Positions 12,670 to 22,753 of a stretch of 64,000 nucleotides of DNA are shown in pieces (position 1 is the first letter of the stretch; each line of letters starts with the position of its first letter). The DNA comes from Canna indica (lineage: Eukaryota > Streptophyta > Magnoliopsida > Zingiberales > Cannaceae), in assembly GCA_034359265.1 (NCBI GenBank), contig CP136895.1, forward strand, positions 6,946,501-7,010,500, given 5' to 3'. The translations under genes and the position numbers were made by a program. Under the pieces are notes generated by a model. That model ran no database searches and had not been told where the DNA came from. It saw nothing but the letters and a program-made list of their open reading frames with translations.

Positions 12670-12925
12670 GATTTTTTTTATATTGACTTTGTTACTGAGA
12701 TATTATACTTGTTTAATTTATTTTGTTTGGATATTGATACTTCAATTTTGCATTTGAATAGTTTTTATACTATTGTGGATAATTATAAATATAAATATAA
12801 TTGTTTTGATGTATATCTTGGTGTATTTGTGATGTGTGAATGAATGTGTGTATGAGTGTATGGGTGTGTGAGTTATGTATCAATAGAAATTTGAAATTTT
12901 AATTTTTTTCGTTACCAGGTTCACA

Positions 12926-13262
12926 TCATCAGCAACGGCTTTCCCATGGTCGTCCGTGGGAAAGCCGTTGCTAAATGTTTATCGAAAGTCGTTGCTGATG
13001 ACCTACAGCAACGGCTTAGCAACGGGCTTTTACTAACGGCGTTGCTACGGGCTCACCAGCCATTGCTATTAATGTTATCAGCAACGGCTCCGCGTCCGTG
13101 GTAAAATCGTTGTTGATAATATTTTTAGCAACGACCCGAGCGACCGTTGTTGATCCGTTGCTAAGTTATCAGCAACGCAATTTTCTGCCACGGCTCCATT
13201 GCAACGGCGCCAGCCGTTGCACGTCGTTACTGATGATTTTTAGCAACGGCATCAACCGTTGC
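12926..13262. repeat. CACTA 3' subterminal motif array (copy A)
   Basis: Dense direct and inverted copies of CAGCAACGGC / GCCGTTGCTGA fill this stretch. Matching 5' arrays lie at 9009-9240 and 12145-12345. In characterised En/Spm elements, subterminal repeats like these are bound by the TNPA protein; that role here is inferred. Confidence 0.8.
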
Positions 13263-13432
13263 TGATGCCCATTTTTCTAGTAGTGTGTCCTCACCCGAGC
13301 AGTGAAGAATTTCTTCCAAATCTTTAGTTAGTTCTAGTACCTCACTTAATGATAAAAATCGATCATATACAAGATAAAATTTAAATATCATGAAAAATAT
13401 AAAGTATTAGAACCCGCTTACTCGTATCTTTT

Positions 13433-13849
13433 TTGGTCTACCTTGTTCTTTAACTAGTGTATTTCATAATCACTTATCATAAAATATAATGTATGGTTGG
13501 AGTTCAATTCTCCCTTTATCACCTGCCATTTTCTCTCTCTCTATACCCAATGGCATGTTCGCATACGATTATCCTACTTACGCTCGTAGGTGCGGCTGAT
13601 TTAATTCGGATCAATAATATAAAATGAACTCATCCCTTTGGTTTTTAGAGCAATATTGCTTAGTGTAGAATCTAACTCCATCTAAATGCCTCCTCCGATG
13701 CACACGCATCATCTACGTCGATCTCGACCTACCATTAATTGACCCACCTTTGAATGAAGACACGTATCCCTGTTAAACATAACCGACTCGGATTACTCCT
13801 CTTTTGCATGTTGAGCATTAAAAAATTTGTACCGCCAATTCAATTACGA
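13433..13849. other. Intergenic DNA without recognised features
   Basis: No gene or element can be supported. The stretch lies between the nested stack and the Pack-type element. Confidence 0.5.
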
Positions 13850-15106
13850 TTAATTATTAAATATATCATGAGATATTTTCCAAATCTATCCATATTTTCT
13901 AATTTTTCCAATCCAACACATGATTTTTTTTAATTTGTAACAAATCTATCCCACCATTAACAGGACGTCACAATAGCCGTTTGGATGCTGACGTGGGCAT
14001 GCTGACGTGGATCAAGAGCCCAGTCAGCATTCAAAATTATTAATAAAATATTCACTTAAAAAATACTCGATCAGCATCATCATTTTTTTTAACTAATTTT
14101 TTTTTTGTGGGCCCCACCAAACCCAGTTGGGGGCGGCTCCGGTGTCAACATCGTTGGGGTCGACCCCGCAGCTAAGGAGACGGTGCATGTAGGCCTGAAC
14201 CTGGAGGGTGAGGGATTGAACGACCTCGTCGCGCTTGAAGAGGAGGTCCTCGAGGGCAAGAAATTCTTGTTGGGCGTGATCCATCTTCTCCATATGGGCC
14301 TCAGCCTTTTCGTGCTACAGGCGGAGTCTCATCGACATGGTATCACTGGCCGTGGAGGCCGCGGCGTTGCGTTTCTCATCGAGCTCTGCACACAGCTCCT
14401 GGATCGTCAACTACTAGTTCGCCACCATCTCCCGGAGGGCGATCACCTCGTTCTCGACCTCCATACAGGCGGCGACATCACCATCTCCGCCGCAGGAGGA
14501 AGGGACATCGGCGTCACCTTTCGGGTCGAGACGACGCTTGATGGAGCGGCGCAAGGGGGCGCCGAGGGTCGGCAACAGAAGGGGCAAGCGCAGCGACAAA
14601 GGCGGGATGCAATATTTAGGGTTTGATGTCCATGATGCGAGAGGGGGAGCATTCGATGATGAATCTAGCAAATATGCGAATTTTAAGATGAAATTTGGGG
14701 CATTCACTACAAATGTTGGTCTTCTTCTTCGATTTCTCGACTTCCCTTTCTCTATCAACGGATTCGATCGACAAAGGAGGAGGTAGAAGAAGGTGGGCGA
14801 TTGTGCATGAAGAAGCAGCTAAGGTGGGCGGTTTAGTGGGGCCCACAAAAAAATTTAGTTAAAAAAATAGGATATTGAATGAGTATTTTTCAAGTTAATA
14901 TTTTATTAATATTTTCGAATGCTGACTAGGCTCTTGATCCACGTTAGAATGCCCACATCAGCATCCAAACAGCTGTTGTGACGTCTCGTTAATGGTAGGA
15001 TAGATTTGTTACAAATCGAAAAATCATGTATTTAATTTAAAAAAAAATAAAAAGTGGAGATCGATTTGAAAAATACTTCAAAAGTCGAAATATATTTAAT
15101 AATTAA
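13850..15106. mobile_element. Pack-type element (probable MULE) with roughly 275-bp terminal inverted repeats
   Basis: The left repeat (13850-14125) and the complement of the right repeat (14829-15106) align along their length. Shared blocks include TTTGTAACAAATCTATCC, GCTGACGTGG.ATGCTGACGTGGATCAAGAGCC (left form), and GTGGGCCCCAC at the inner edge. Between them lies a GC-rich host gene fragment. A target duplication is not clear; TCAATTAC and TTAATTAC flank the ends. Confidence 0.8.
14105..14660 (-). pseudogene. Captured GTD-binding (zein-binding, DUF593) gene fragment
   Basis: The minus strand reads LRRSIKRRLDPKGDA, MEVENEVIALREMVAN, then LTIQELCAELDEKRNAA, ASDTMSMRLRL, HEKAEAHMEKMDHAQQEF, LALEDLLFKRDEVVQSLT and QAYMHRLLSCGV. 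This is the coiled-coil GTD-binding domain found in plant MyoB-type myosin-receptor proteins. Three in-frame TAG codons (two adjacent near 14411, one near 14317) stand where the family usually has Gln (CAG), so each can be one C-to-T change in a CHG context. There is no start exon, C-terminus or intron, and the piece is framed by transposon repeats. I infer capture from a host gene. Confidence 0.75.
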
Positions 15107-15424
15107 CTAGTTTAATTACTCATTCATGTTTTATTAGAATTCAACTCTTCTTTTTAGAATAATTTTAGATTTCGCTCCTCAATTTTCTTAATTTTTTCAA
15201 TTTGCTCTCTCTTTTTTTAATTTTTTTTTATTATCAATTTAGTCCTTATTTTTTAATCTATCCGACATTTGACGAATAGTAAAAAATTCGAAATGAAAAT
15301 TTTTAAAAATAAATTAAATATATTTATAAATTATAAATTATAATTCCTTTAACCTTTAATTCTCTTATAAATTAAAAAGACAATAATTTTTCAAAATCGA
15401 ATTATGGGAGAAAAAAAAATTAGA
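15107..15424. other. AT-rich spacer
   Basis: Homopolymer-rich sequence between two transposons; nothing else is seen. Confidence 0.5.
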
Positions 15425-17430
15425 TCCGAATTTTGGAGATCAAAATTTCTAAAATGAGAATCTAGTAGAATGGATACCTATTTTACCACTGGGCCGCTAG
15501 AGACATTAGTCAAAAATTTAAAAAAAAAAAATTTTAAAAAATATTAAAATATCAATTTAAATTTATAAATATTTTTTATTATAAAAATAAGATATTAGAG
15601 TATAAAAAATATCTTTCCAAACTTTCTAATGCATCAAAGACTTTTGCACAAAGTCTATAAATTTAAATTTAAACTAAAAATTATGACATATTTTGATGTA
15701 AAATATTTTCTTAGATCATAGTATATCTTTTGTATCATTAAAAAATTATTTCATGAATTCAAATATATATTTTTTTTAAATGAAGTTATTATAAATTTTG
15801 CACAAAAGTCTATAATACGTAAAGACTTTTATTTATAATAATTTTTTAATTATAAAAAATAAAATTTAATTCATAAAAAATATATATGTGTGATATAAAA
15901 AATATGATAGAGTCTATCAAAATATTTTGGATAAAAATATTTTAATATTTTAGATAAAAATATTTTAATATTTTAATTTTAAATTAAATTTTATAGACTT
16001 GGGCGAAAGCCTCTAATGTATTCGATACTTTTGCTCAAAGTCTATAATAATTTTATAATTAAAAAAAAATAACTAATGAAATATCTCTTTTTTTAATACA
16101 AAGATGTGTTGTGATTAAAAAAATATTTTTCATATTTTTTTTAATTTAAATTTAGTTTTATAGACTCTACGAAAAAGTCTCAAATGAATTAAATAGTATG
16201 AAAATATATTTTTTTGACTCTAACATCTCGGTTTTATTATAAAATTTTTAGCTATTTTTCATCTCCGGATTTTGAGAATGGGAAATTTTCAAAACCAGAT
16301 TTGAAGATTCAAAATTTTCAAAATCGAAATTTAGTAGATCGGATACTCATTTTACCCCTGGGCCAAAGACTCTAACTGGTTAGAGACTTTGGTCAAAAAT
16401 TTAAAAAATATTAAGAAAATAATTTAAATTTATAAAATATTTTTTATGATAAAAATGAGATATTAGATAATAAAAAATATATTTTTCAAACTCTTTAATG
16501 TATTAAAGATTTTTGTACAAAGTCTATAAATTTAAATTTAAATTATAAATTATAAAATATTTTGAGATAAAATATTTTTTTGGATCATAGTACCACTTTT
16601 GTATTATTAAAAAATTATTTCATGAATTCAAATATTATTTTAAAAAAATTATAAAATTATTATAGACTTTGCAAAAAAGTCTCTAATGAGTTAGAGACTT
16701 TTGTTTATAATAATTTTAGAATTATAAAAAATAAAATTTAATTCACAAAAAATATATATGTGATATAAAAAATATGCTAGAGTCTATCAAAATATTTTGA
16801 ACAAAAAATATTTTACTATTTTTAATTAAAAATTATTTTTATAGACTTTGGGCAAAAAATTTTAATGCATTAAGACTTTTGTCAAAGTCTATAATAGCTT
16901 TATAATTAAAAAAAATAATTAATAAAATAATTTTTAAAAATATAAAAGATGTGTTGTAGTTGAAAAAAAATATTTTTCATCAAAATATTTCTCAAAATTT
17001 ATATTTATATATTTTGTGCAAAACTTTTTAATAAACTAGAGTATTTGAAAATATAAATTTTATACTATAACACCCTATTTTTATTATAAATTAAAATTAT
17101 TTTTTAAAAATATTTATATAAATATATTTTAATTTTTAATCAAAATCTCAAGAATAAAATAAGTATCAAATTCATTAAATTTCGATTTTAAAAATTTTGA
17201 CTCTCACATTTTGAATATAGAAATTTTTTTCTCCCAAAATTCGATTTTAAAATACTCATGTAAATTTTTTTATAATATATATATATATATATATATAATT
17301 AAAATTTTTAGTTGGTTATATATTTTGTCCCGAGATAAAATAAATATTAAATTTACTAAATTTCGATTTCGAGAATTATCTCTCAAAATCCAAATTTCGA
17401 ACGAGGAATTTTCTCTCCCAAAGTTCGATT
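15425..17430. mobile_element. Two foldback elements of one family, one inside the other
   Basis: Two left ends occur (15425, ATCCGAATTTTGGAGATC; 16258, CTCCGGATTTTGAGAATG), each followed by the family text GGATAC..ATTTTACC.CTGGGCC. Two matching right ends occur (about 17140-17240 and 17325-17430). The order left, left, right, right means the 16258-17240 copy sits inside the 15425-17430 copy. The interior repeats short blocks like AGACTTTTGTTTATAATAAT. Related copies are at 34022-35078 and 52005-52980. No coding sequence is present. Confidence 0.65.
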
Positions 17431-17789
17431 TTGCAAAAATTTCTGTTAAAAAGATTTATAACGAGCGGACCCGATCTCAATCCATCGACTTGCGTGCATC
17501 CGTCCCAGATCCCGAAATCGAGCGTAGCCACGTGTCCCCGACGCACGTGAGAGATAATCATGCGCACGTGCGTTCCAGGTCAGACCGGTCCTCCGTCTTT
17601 GCCGATACACCTAGCGCAATAGTGTCATCGAATCACTCTGCAATCCCCTTAGATTGGACAAGGCAAACAGGCAGCAATGGACAAAACACTCCACCCAAGT
17701 AGAAATTTTTAGCATTAAAATAGCAGCGAGGGAGAATAATATTAGCTTTTGGAGAATGGAATGGAATCCTCTCTCTACAAGTCTACACC

Positions 17790-17829
<40 letters not shown>

Positions 17830-17832
17830 GCC
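17431..17832 (+). promoter_or_regulatory. Dof gene upstream region with CT tract
   Basis: This GC-richer stretch after the foldback pair holds CACGTG and GCACGTGCG core motifs at about 17530-17570. A pyrimidine microsatellite (TCTC repeats, about 17796-17825) sits just upstream of the Dof start, a common layout for plant 5' leaders. No certain TATA box was identified. Confidence 0.4.
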
Positions 17833-17889
17833 ATGAACGCCATCACCACCACAGCGACATTCCACTGTCTCAGCTGCCGCCCTCTCTAG
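17833..17889 (+). CDS. Short upstream ORF in the Dof leader
   Basis: An 18-codon ORF (MNAITTTATFHCLSCRPL, then TAG) ends 58 bases before the Dof ATG at 17948. It could lower translation of the main ORF if the transcript begins upstream of it. Its peptide has no recognised conservation, and I did not identify the transcription start. Confidence 0.35.
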   Translation: MNAITTTATFHCLSCRPL

Positions 17890-17947
17890 GTAATCAAGCA
17901 TTCCTTCTCTTCTTCCTCGATTCAGGCTGCTGCTTGTGGAGTTGTGC

Positions 17948-19536
17948 ATGGATACTGCTCACCAGTGGCACCAGGTAATTAAATCTAATCCCCCCAGATC
18001 TGGTCGCGCAGTAGTACTGCTGCTGCGGAAGCTCTTTCGATGTATACATGATCTCGGTGGCTTTTGTGGTGTTTGGCTTTTTGGATCTTTGTCCTGGTCT
18101 TTTTAGTTTTCTGTCGGGCGCTTACTTGCTTTGTGTTGGGTTTCGCGGCTGATGAAATTGATGTGGATCTTTTCTCTCTTTTGGGCTAATTTGGAAGCTC
18201 GGAGACTGTTTCTGAGATCTCCCTTTTCCCTTCCTTTTGATCCTTTTAATCCCTTGAAAGAAGCTCACTTTCTTCCCCACCTTTTTCTTCTTCCTCTCTC
18301 TTTCTTTCTTTTTAGCTTTGTGTGGTAAAGCAGTGACAGGAAAAGGGTTTATTTGCTTTGATGATGCTATTGATGTACAAAGTGAGTGAGATTTCTCTTT
18401 CATCGATCTTTTCTTTACTTTTGCTCCTTCCCATCTCTTCTTCTTCTCCGTTTTCTTCCCCCTTCTTGTGGGCTTCTTCTAGGGTTTGATTTCTGCAAGT
18501 AATTAAAGCTATTTCCTCATGGGCATCGATGTGGTGTTGACAGGAGCTAGGGCTGGTGAAGCCCATGGAGATGATGGCCTCCTCTTCCACCACCGCCGCC
18601 TCCGCTGCGAGCAATGCTTGCACCGCAGCCAGGCCGCCGACGGCGGAGCGGAGGGCGAGGCCGCAGAAGGAGCAGGCGCTCAACTGTCCCCGGTGCAACT
18701 CCATCAACACTAAGTTCTGCTACTACAACAATTACAGCCTCACGCAACCGCGATACTTCTGCAAGACCTGCCGGAGGTATTGGACCGAGGGCGGATCCCT
18801 AAGAAACGTTCCGGTGGGCGGCGGCTCGAGAAAGAACAAACGGTCTTCCTTCTCCTCCTCCTCCTCCTCCACCGCCACCTCTTCTACCGCTGCCGCCGCT
18901 ACGACGACCTCCAACCTCTACTCCTCCGCCGACGTCGCCGCAACGACCGCAATGGCGCCAAATTCCAAGAAATTAGCAACCGATCACCACCACCTCATCC
19001 CGCCTTCCATCTCCCTCTCAACCTGCCACAAGTTCCACGATGGCGCGCAAGATCTCAACCTGGCCTTCCCCCACCACCGACTCCCGGAGTTCAACGACTT
19101 CATCAATTTGGAGAACAGCGCCGCCAGCAGCACCAACGGCAGCAACCCATGCAATGCAGTGGGCGCTCTCTCCGCCATGGAGCTGCTGAGGAGCGGGATG
19201 AGCGCCGCGAGTGGCATCGGGCCATTCGTGCCGATGCCAGCGCCGTTGCCGGAGTACCCAACCGGGTTCGGGTTACAGGAATACCGCGCTCCACCGCCGG
19301 TTCACTTTCCGATGGAAGCTATCGCCGGAGGAGAAAGTAGCGCTGAGTACGGGGCGGCTCTGCAGGAGAGCACCGGCGGAAGGCTGCTGTTCCCTTTCGA
19401 AGACGTGAAGCCAGCAGTACTCCATGCGAGCACGGCTGCTGAGTTCGACAACAGCAGGAGCCAAAGCGGGCATCCACCTGCGTTTTGGAACGGGATGATG
19501 GGAGGATCAGAAGGAGGAGGAAGAAGCTCGTGGTAG
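17948..19536 (+). CDS. DOF: Dof zinc-finger transcription factor (Dof4.6/VDOF1-like)
   Basis: Exon 1 (17948-17974) encodes MDTAHQWHQ and ends at a GTAATT donor. The intron ends in CAG at 18543, and exon 2 (18544-19536) continues [11 protein letters not shown], giving 339 residues. The MDTAxWxQE..VKP opening is that of the Arabidopsis Dof4.6/Dof1.8 group. The Dof domain spans about residues 55-106 with zinc ligands Cys57, Cys60, Cys82 and Cys85 (CX2CX21CX2C), then a basic RKNKRSS segment (likely nuclear signal) and a long Ser run. The C-terminal half is Ala/Gly/Pro-rich and ends GRSSW. Dof proteins bind AAAG sites; VDOF1 and VDOF2 act in vascular and lignin control in Arabidopsis, so a similar role is inferred. 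The reading frame is intact, and codon use is far more GC-rich than the surroundings. Confidence 0.93.
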
Positions 19537-20243
19537 AATGATGAGAGAGAGATGTAGCTGATGATTTCAAAGATTAATTCCGAGTGCTAAACAAAAAAGC
19601 AAAAAAAAAGTGTGTTTATTAATTAATCTCCCCCATTTCGGTTTTCAAATGATGACGATATGATGACGATGATGATGATGATGGTGGTGATCATGATGGT
19701 AATTTGACATAATTTGTTTGGTATTTTCTCAGGATTAGCTAACAGAAGATTGAGGATATATACATGGAGTTCTTCCTCTTGTTCATTTCTGAAATTTTCA
19801 CCACTGCCTGTCTTATTCTTTTCTTTTAATTTGCAACATTTTGGAATTGGAATGCGAAGCTTCTTTTTCTCACAGCTTCAGCATTGAGTGTTTCTTCTCC
19901 AATTAATTAATTTCTTACATATATGCTTGTATAAACAATATTGCATGCAGCCTTAACTGATTCAATTACTTTTAATAGAAAGAGAAGAAGGGGATTGGGT
20001 GCACTATCTGTGTTCATTCATGGTGATCACTTTATATTTCTGGCTTTCCATCTGTCATTTTTCTTTACCTTGTGCATCAGCTCTGAGATGTCATGTCTCA
20101 TCATATATCCCGTTCCAGATTCTTCCAGCTATGAAAGCACTAAGAGCAGCTTAGAGCAAGGGAAAAAGTAGGTATGCATGCCCACACTCACTCTCTCCGA
20201 GTAGTTTTCCCTCACATGGATTATATATAAATATATATATATT
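19537..20243 (+). other. Dof 3' flank
   Basis: Probable 3' UTR followed by intergenic DNA. A GATGAT-type microsatellite lies at about 19647-19700. No ORF here has recognisable domains. Confidence 0.5.
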
Positions 20244-20752
20244 AAGGGGGTGCTCGGATAGATCCAAAACTAATTGAAATCGATTCGATTGAATAAATTT
20301 CGGATAGATCCGAATTAAAATCGGATAGGGTACAGGAAAAAAAAAGGAATCGATTAAAATTGATTCCGGGTCCAACGCATCGGGTACCCGAAATCGAAAC
20401 CAAAATTAAAATCGATACTCGAAACCTGTACTCTGAAACCTGTTCATTTACAAGTTTCAAGGTACAAGTTCATGTACATTTACAGATTCCAATAGGGTAC
20501 CCTGTTGGAAACTGTACATTACATATTCCAAAACATATTCCAACAGAGTATCATATTGGAACCTGTACCTTGTAACATGTATATGAACAAATTTCAACAG
20601 GATATCCGAAACCGAAACTTGTGGTTTCGAGTAGGGTCCGATTCCAAATTTCAATGGGGTAGGATTTGGTTCCAAAATTTAAGAATTGATCCTATACAGG
20701 AAAAGGTCAGGATCTTTTGAAAAATATAGGGTACCGAATTCGCTCACCCCTA
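20244..20752. mobile_element. hAT-like MITE
   Basis: The left end (AAGGGGGTGCTCGGATAG) and the complement of the right end (TAGGGGTGAGCGAATTCGG) form imperfect terminal repeats of the TAGGGGTG type seen in small hAT elements. The interior has short repeated phrases (GAAACCTGT, ATTCCAA.A, TTCATTTACA). It is about 510 bp with no coding domain. The relic split at 4303-4573 and 13367-13432 belongs to the same family. Confidence 0.6.
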
Positions 20753-20759
20753 ACCTATA

Positions 20760-21004
20760 CTAATCTAATATAAGTAGGTTTTTGGAAATGCAGCCATTTC
20801 TTATGCATCACATGCCATAATTATGATCAAATAACATGTAGGTTTTTTATTATATAAAATTTTTCTTTATACTTGCATTTATCGAAGTGAAAATATAATT
20901 TAAAAAATTAATAATTAATTAAATTAATTTGACCTGGGAGTAAGAAGGATGAAGTTTCTTACCTAATGATTCCCACACCCACTCACTCCATTTCCATGCA
21001 TGAT

Positions 21005-21075
<71 letters not shown>

Positions 21076-22753
21076 CATTACATGTATAAATATTGTTTTC
21101 CTGGAAGTAAGTGGCCCCCTCAGAAACATTCCCCTAGGGATGTGCACAGAAGAATGATTCCCCATTTCCTTGATGCTGACACCATTACACTGTTGCTGTG
21201 CTTACTGTGATGTTAATTGTTAAATAATCTCCCATGGAATGTTTGCATCTTCTTGTTTCTATCCATTATATAAAAAATTCTACAGACATATAATGGCCTT
21301 CATATGAACCTAATTAATGAATTACGAATTAATGCAACCTTAAATAATTAATTCCATGCTTCAAATTGCAAGTTTTTCTATCCACTGGACAACTGCAGCA
21401 ACATTAATAACTCCCAATAGTAGGTATACATGCTCATAATTATTTAATCGATTACATTCATGCTTCTATTAATTATTACATGCGAGCCAAGGCCAGCTAA
21501 TAAAAAACACCAGCAAATGCCAATTCCAGATTAACTCTTCCCAGGTCGACCATAAGCTTTAGTTATATTTGGCATGCAGGTATTCATTTGCTACTTCAAT
21601 TGATATGCTTTGAGTTAGCAACTGGCTTCTCATTTGCTCCAGAAATTGAAGTCATCAATATGGTAAATGGAACGAAGGCGAAGCAGCAGCTTTGACACCA
21701 GTTCATGATCCGCTAGCAGACTATATAACTTATGTACTCGATCGTTCGGACTGTCACGTTATATGTCTTAAAATAACGTCGTACTCGATGAACACGTGAT
21801 CTTGTCGGGTCTCTTGTGACTGTGCCTGTTTCTTTTTTTCTCTCTTTATCCCCTAATCTCTCTCTCTCTCTCTCTCTCTCTCTGATGACACATTACAGAC
21901 TTACGTGAGCGTTGACAGATATACGTGACCGTAAATTAACAACCACTTAATTCCATCGACGTACATCGAACTACTCTTTCCATTTACCCACACTGCAGGC
22001 AGAATTAATGGTCCTTCTTTTCCACCAAAAGGGGCCCCCTCATAAGGCTGTGAGTGATCAGTACGCGATGCCGAAGAATTAATTGTTGAACAAAAAGTCT
22101 AAAATTGTCTCCTGGGTATTGACTTCTAGCAAAAGATATTTATATATAAACAATTTACATTATATATTATAAATCGTTGTGCAAATTAAAATGATTTAAG
22201 AATGAAAATATGGTTGATGATTAAAATGAGGGGCAGCAGCAGTCAGCAGACCATCCGTGACAGATGTAATTGACGTCTGTAGTCCTTTCTGAAGGCAACC
22301 ATCTCTCCAGTTTCCACCATGCTTTGTTTCTGCTGCCGCCTGGCGCACAGAAGGAAGTCTTTCCTTTCTCCTTACGCTTACAGGGAGGGAGATATAGATG
22401 TGAATGACGAGTGGAAAGAAAGAAAGAAAGGGATTGATTTCTCTCCAATTCACCGCCATGATTCAGTACTGGTGCTATTTCTTACATTTCCTACACGCGC
22501 GCAGTACGTACGCGTCAGATCGTGACAGCTCAGTGCTCCTCATCAGATTGTGTGAGAAGATCCAACGCAAGTACGTGCTCGCGCCTGCAGAAGATCTCAT
22601 GCAGCGACATCTTTCGAGCTCTCGTTGGCCCGCTTTTGATTGCGAGGACGACGCAGCATGGCAGCTCACCGGCAGAATCATAGCACGCATGCTTTGGATC
22701 GATTTATGGCGTCTATGCATGGATGATTAACGAGTAGATCACCGACCTTTAAT
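20760..22753. other. Intergenic DNA between the Dof gene and a Pack-type element
   Basis: It holds microsatellites (21008-21075; CT at about 21858-21884) and a moderately GC-rich patch at 22200-22740. That patch contains ORFs up to 108 codons on both strands with no recognisable domain, so I do not call a gene there. Confidence 0.4.
21008..21075. repeat. (CT)n-(AT)n compound microsatellite
   Basis: About 25 CT units are followed directly by about nine AT units. Confidence 0.95.

Larger units (their letters stand above)
8987..13285. mobile_element. CACTA transposon, rearranged copy A
   Basis: The left end at 8987 is CACTACTAGAAA and the right end at 13285 is the complementary CTAGTAGTG, with the 3-bp duplication TGT on both sides (8984-8986, 13286-13288). 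Inside, a second 5' end lies in reverse at 12358 (CTAGTAGTA, last base changed). 8987 to about 9700 and 12358 to about 11800 are thus inverted copies of the same 5' end, with the TNP2 fragment reversed between them. Only 12359-13285 is the genuine 3' part. It sits in the LINE. Confidence 0.9.
4587..13353 (-). mobile_element. 5'-truncated LINE, split by two CACTA elements
   Basis: The LINE pieces are 4587-4923, 8686-8986 and 13286-13353, about 0.7 kb in all, minus strand. They are flanked by a 13-bp direct repeat AAAAATCGATCAT at 4574-4586 and 13354-13366, the expected LINE target duplication. The 3' tail at 4587 reads, on the minus strand, as a GCTTTTACTAAAACAAAA-type end. Coding text runs from SLSEVLELTKDLEEIL (13.3 kb) through a zf-RVT block (8.7-8.95 kb) to WWWKVWGERNSRCF (about 4.8 kb). 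Confidence 0.75.
4303..13432. mobile_element. hAT-like MITE relic split by a LINE (outermost layer of a nest)
   Basis: 4303-4573 resembles the interior of the element at 20244-20752 (shared text such as TTCATTTACA.GTTTCAA, GGTAGGGTC and TTTCAAAATTTAA.AAT.GATC). The homology resumes on the far side of the LINE at 13367-13432, where it follows the 20.7-kb copy to its end (TATACA.GA...GAAAAATATA...). The two pieces are therefore one MITE copy interrupted by the LINE. The left terminus is not clear. Confidence 0.5.

Noticed and set aside
14105..14626. 173-codon plus-strand ORF
   Set aside because: It is antisense to the GTD-binding fragment, whose residues match a known family; the plus-strand text has no domain.
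18780..19340. 186-codon and other long ORFs in alternative frames of the Dof exon
   Set aside because: They are shadows caused by high GC; only the frame with the Dof zinc finger and exon 1 junction makes sense.
22200..22740. Possible small gene (ORFs of 68-108 codons)
   Set aside because: No domain, no codon pattern favouring one frame and no splice support.
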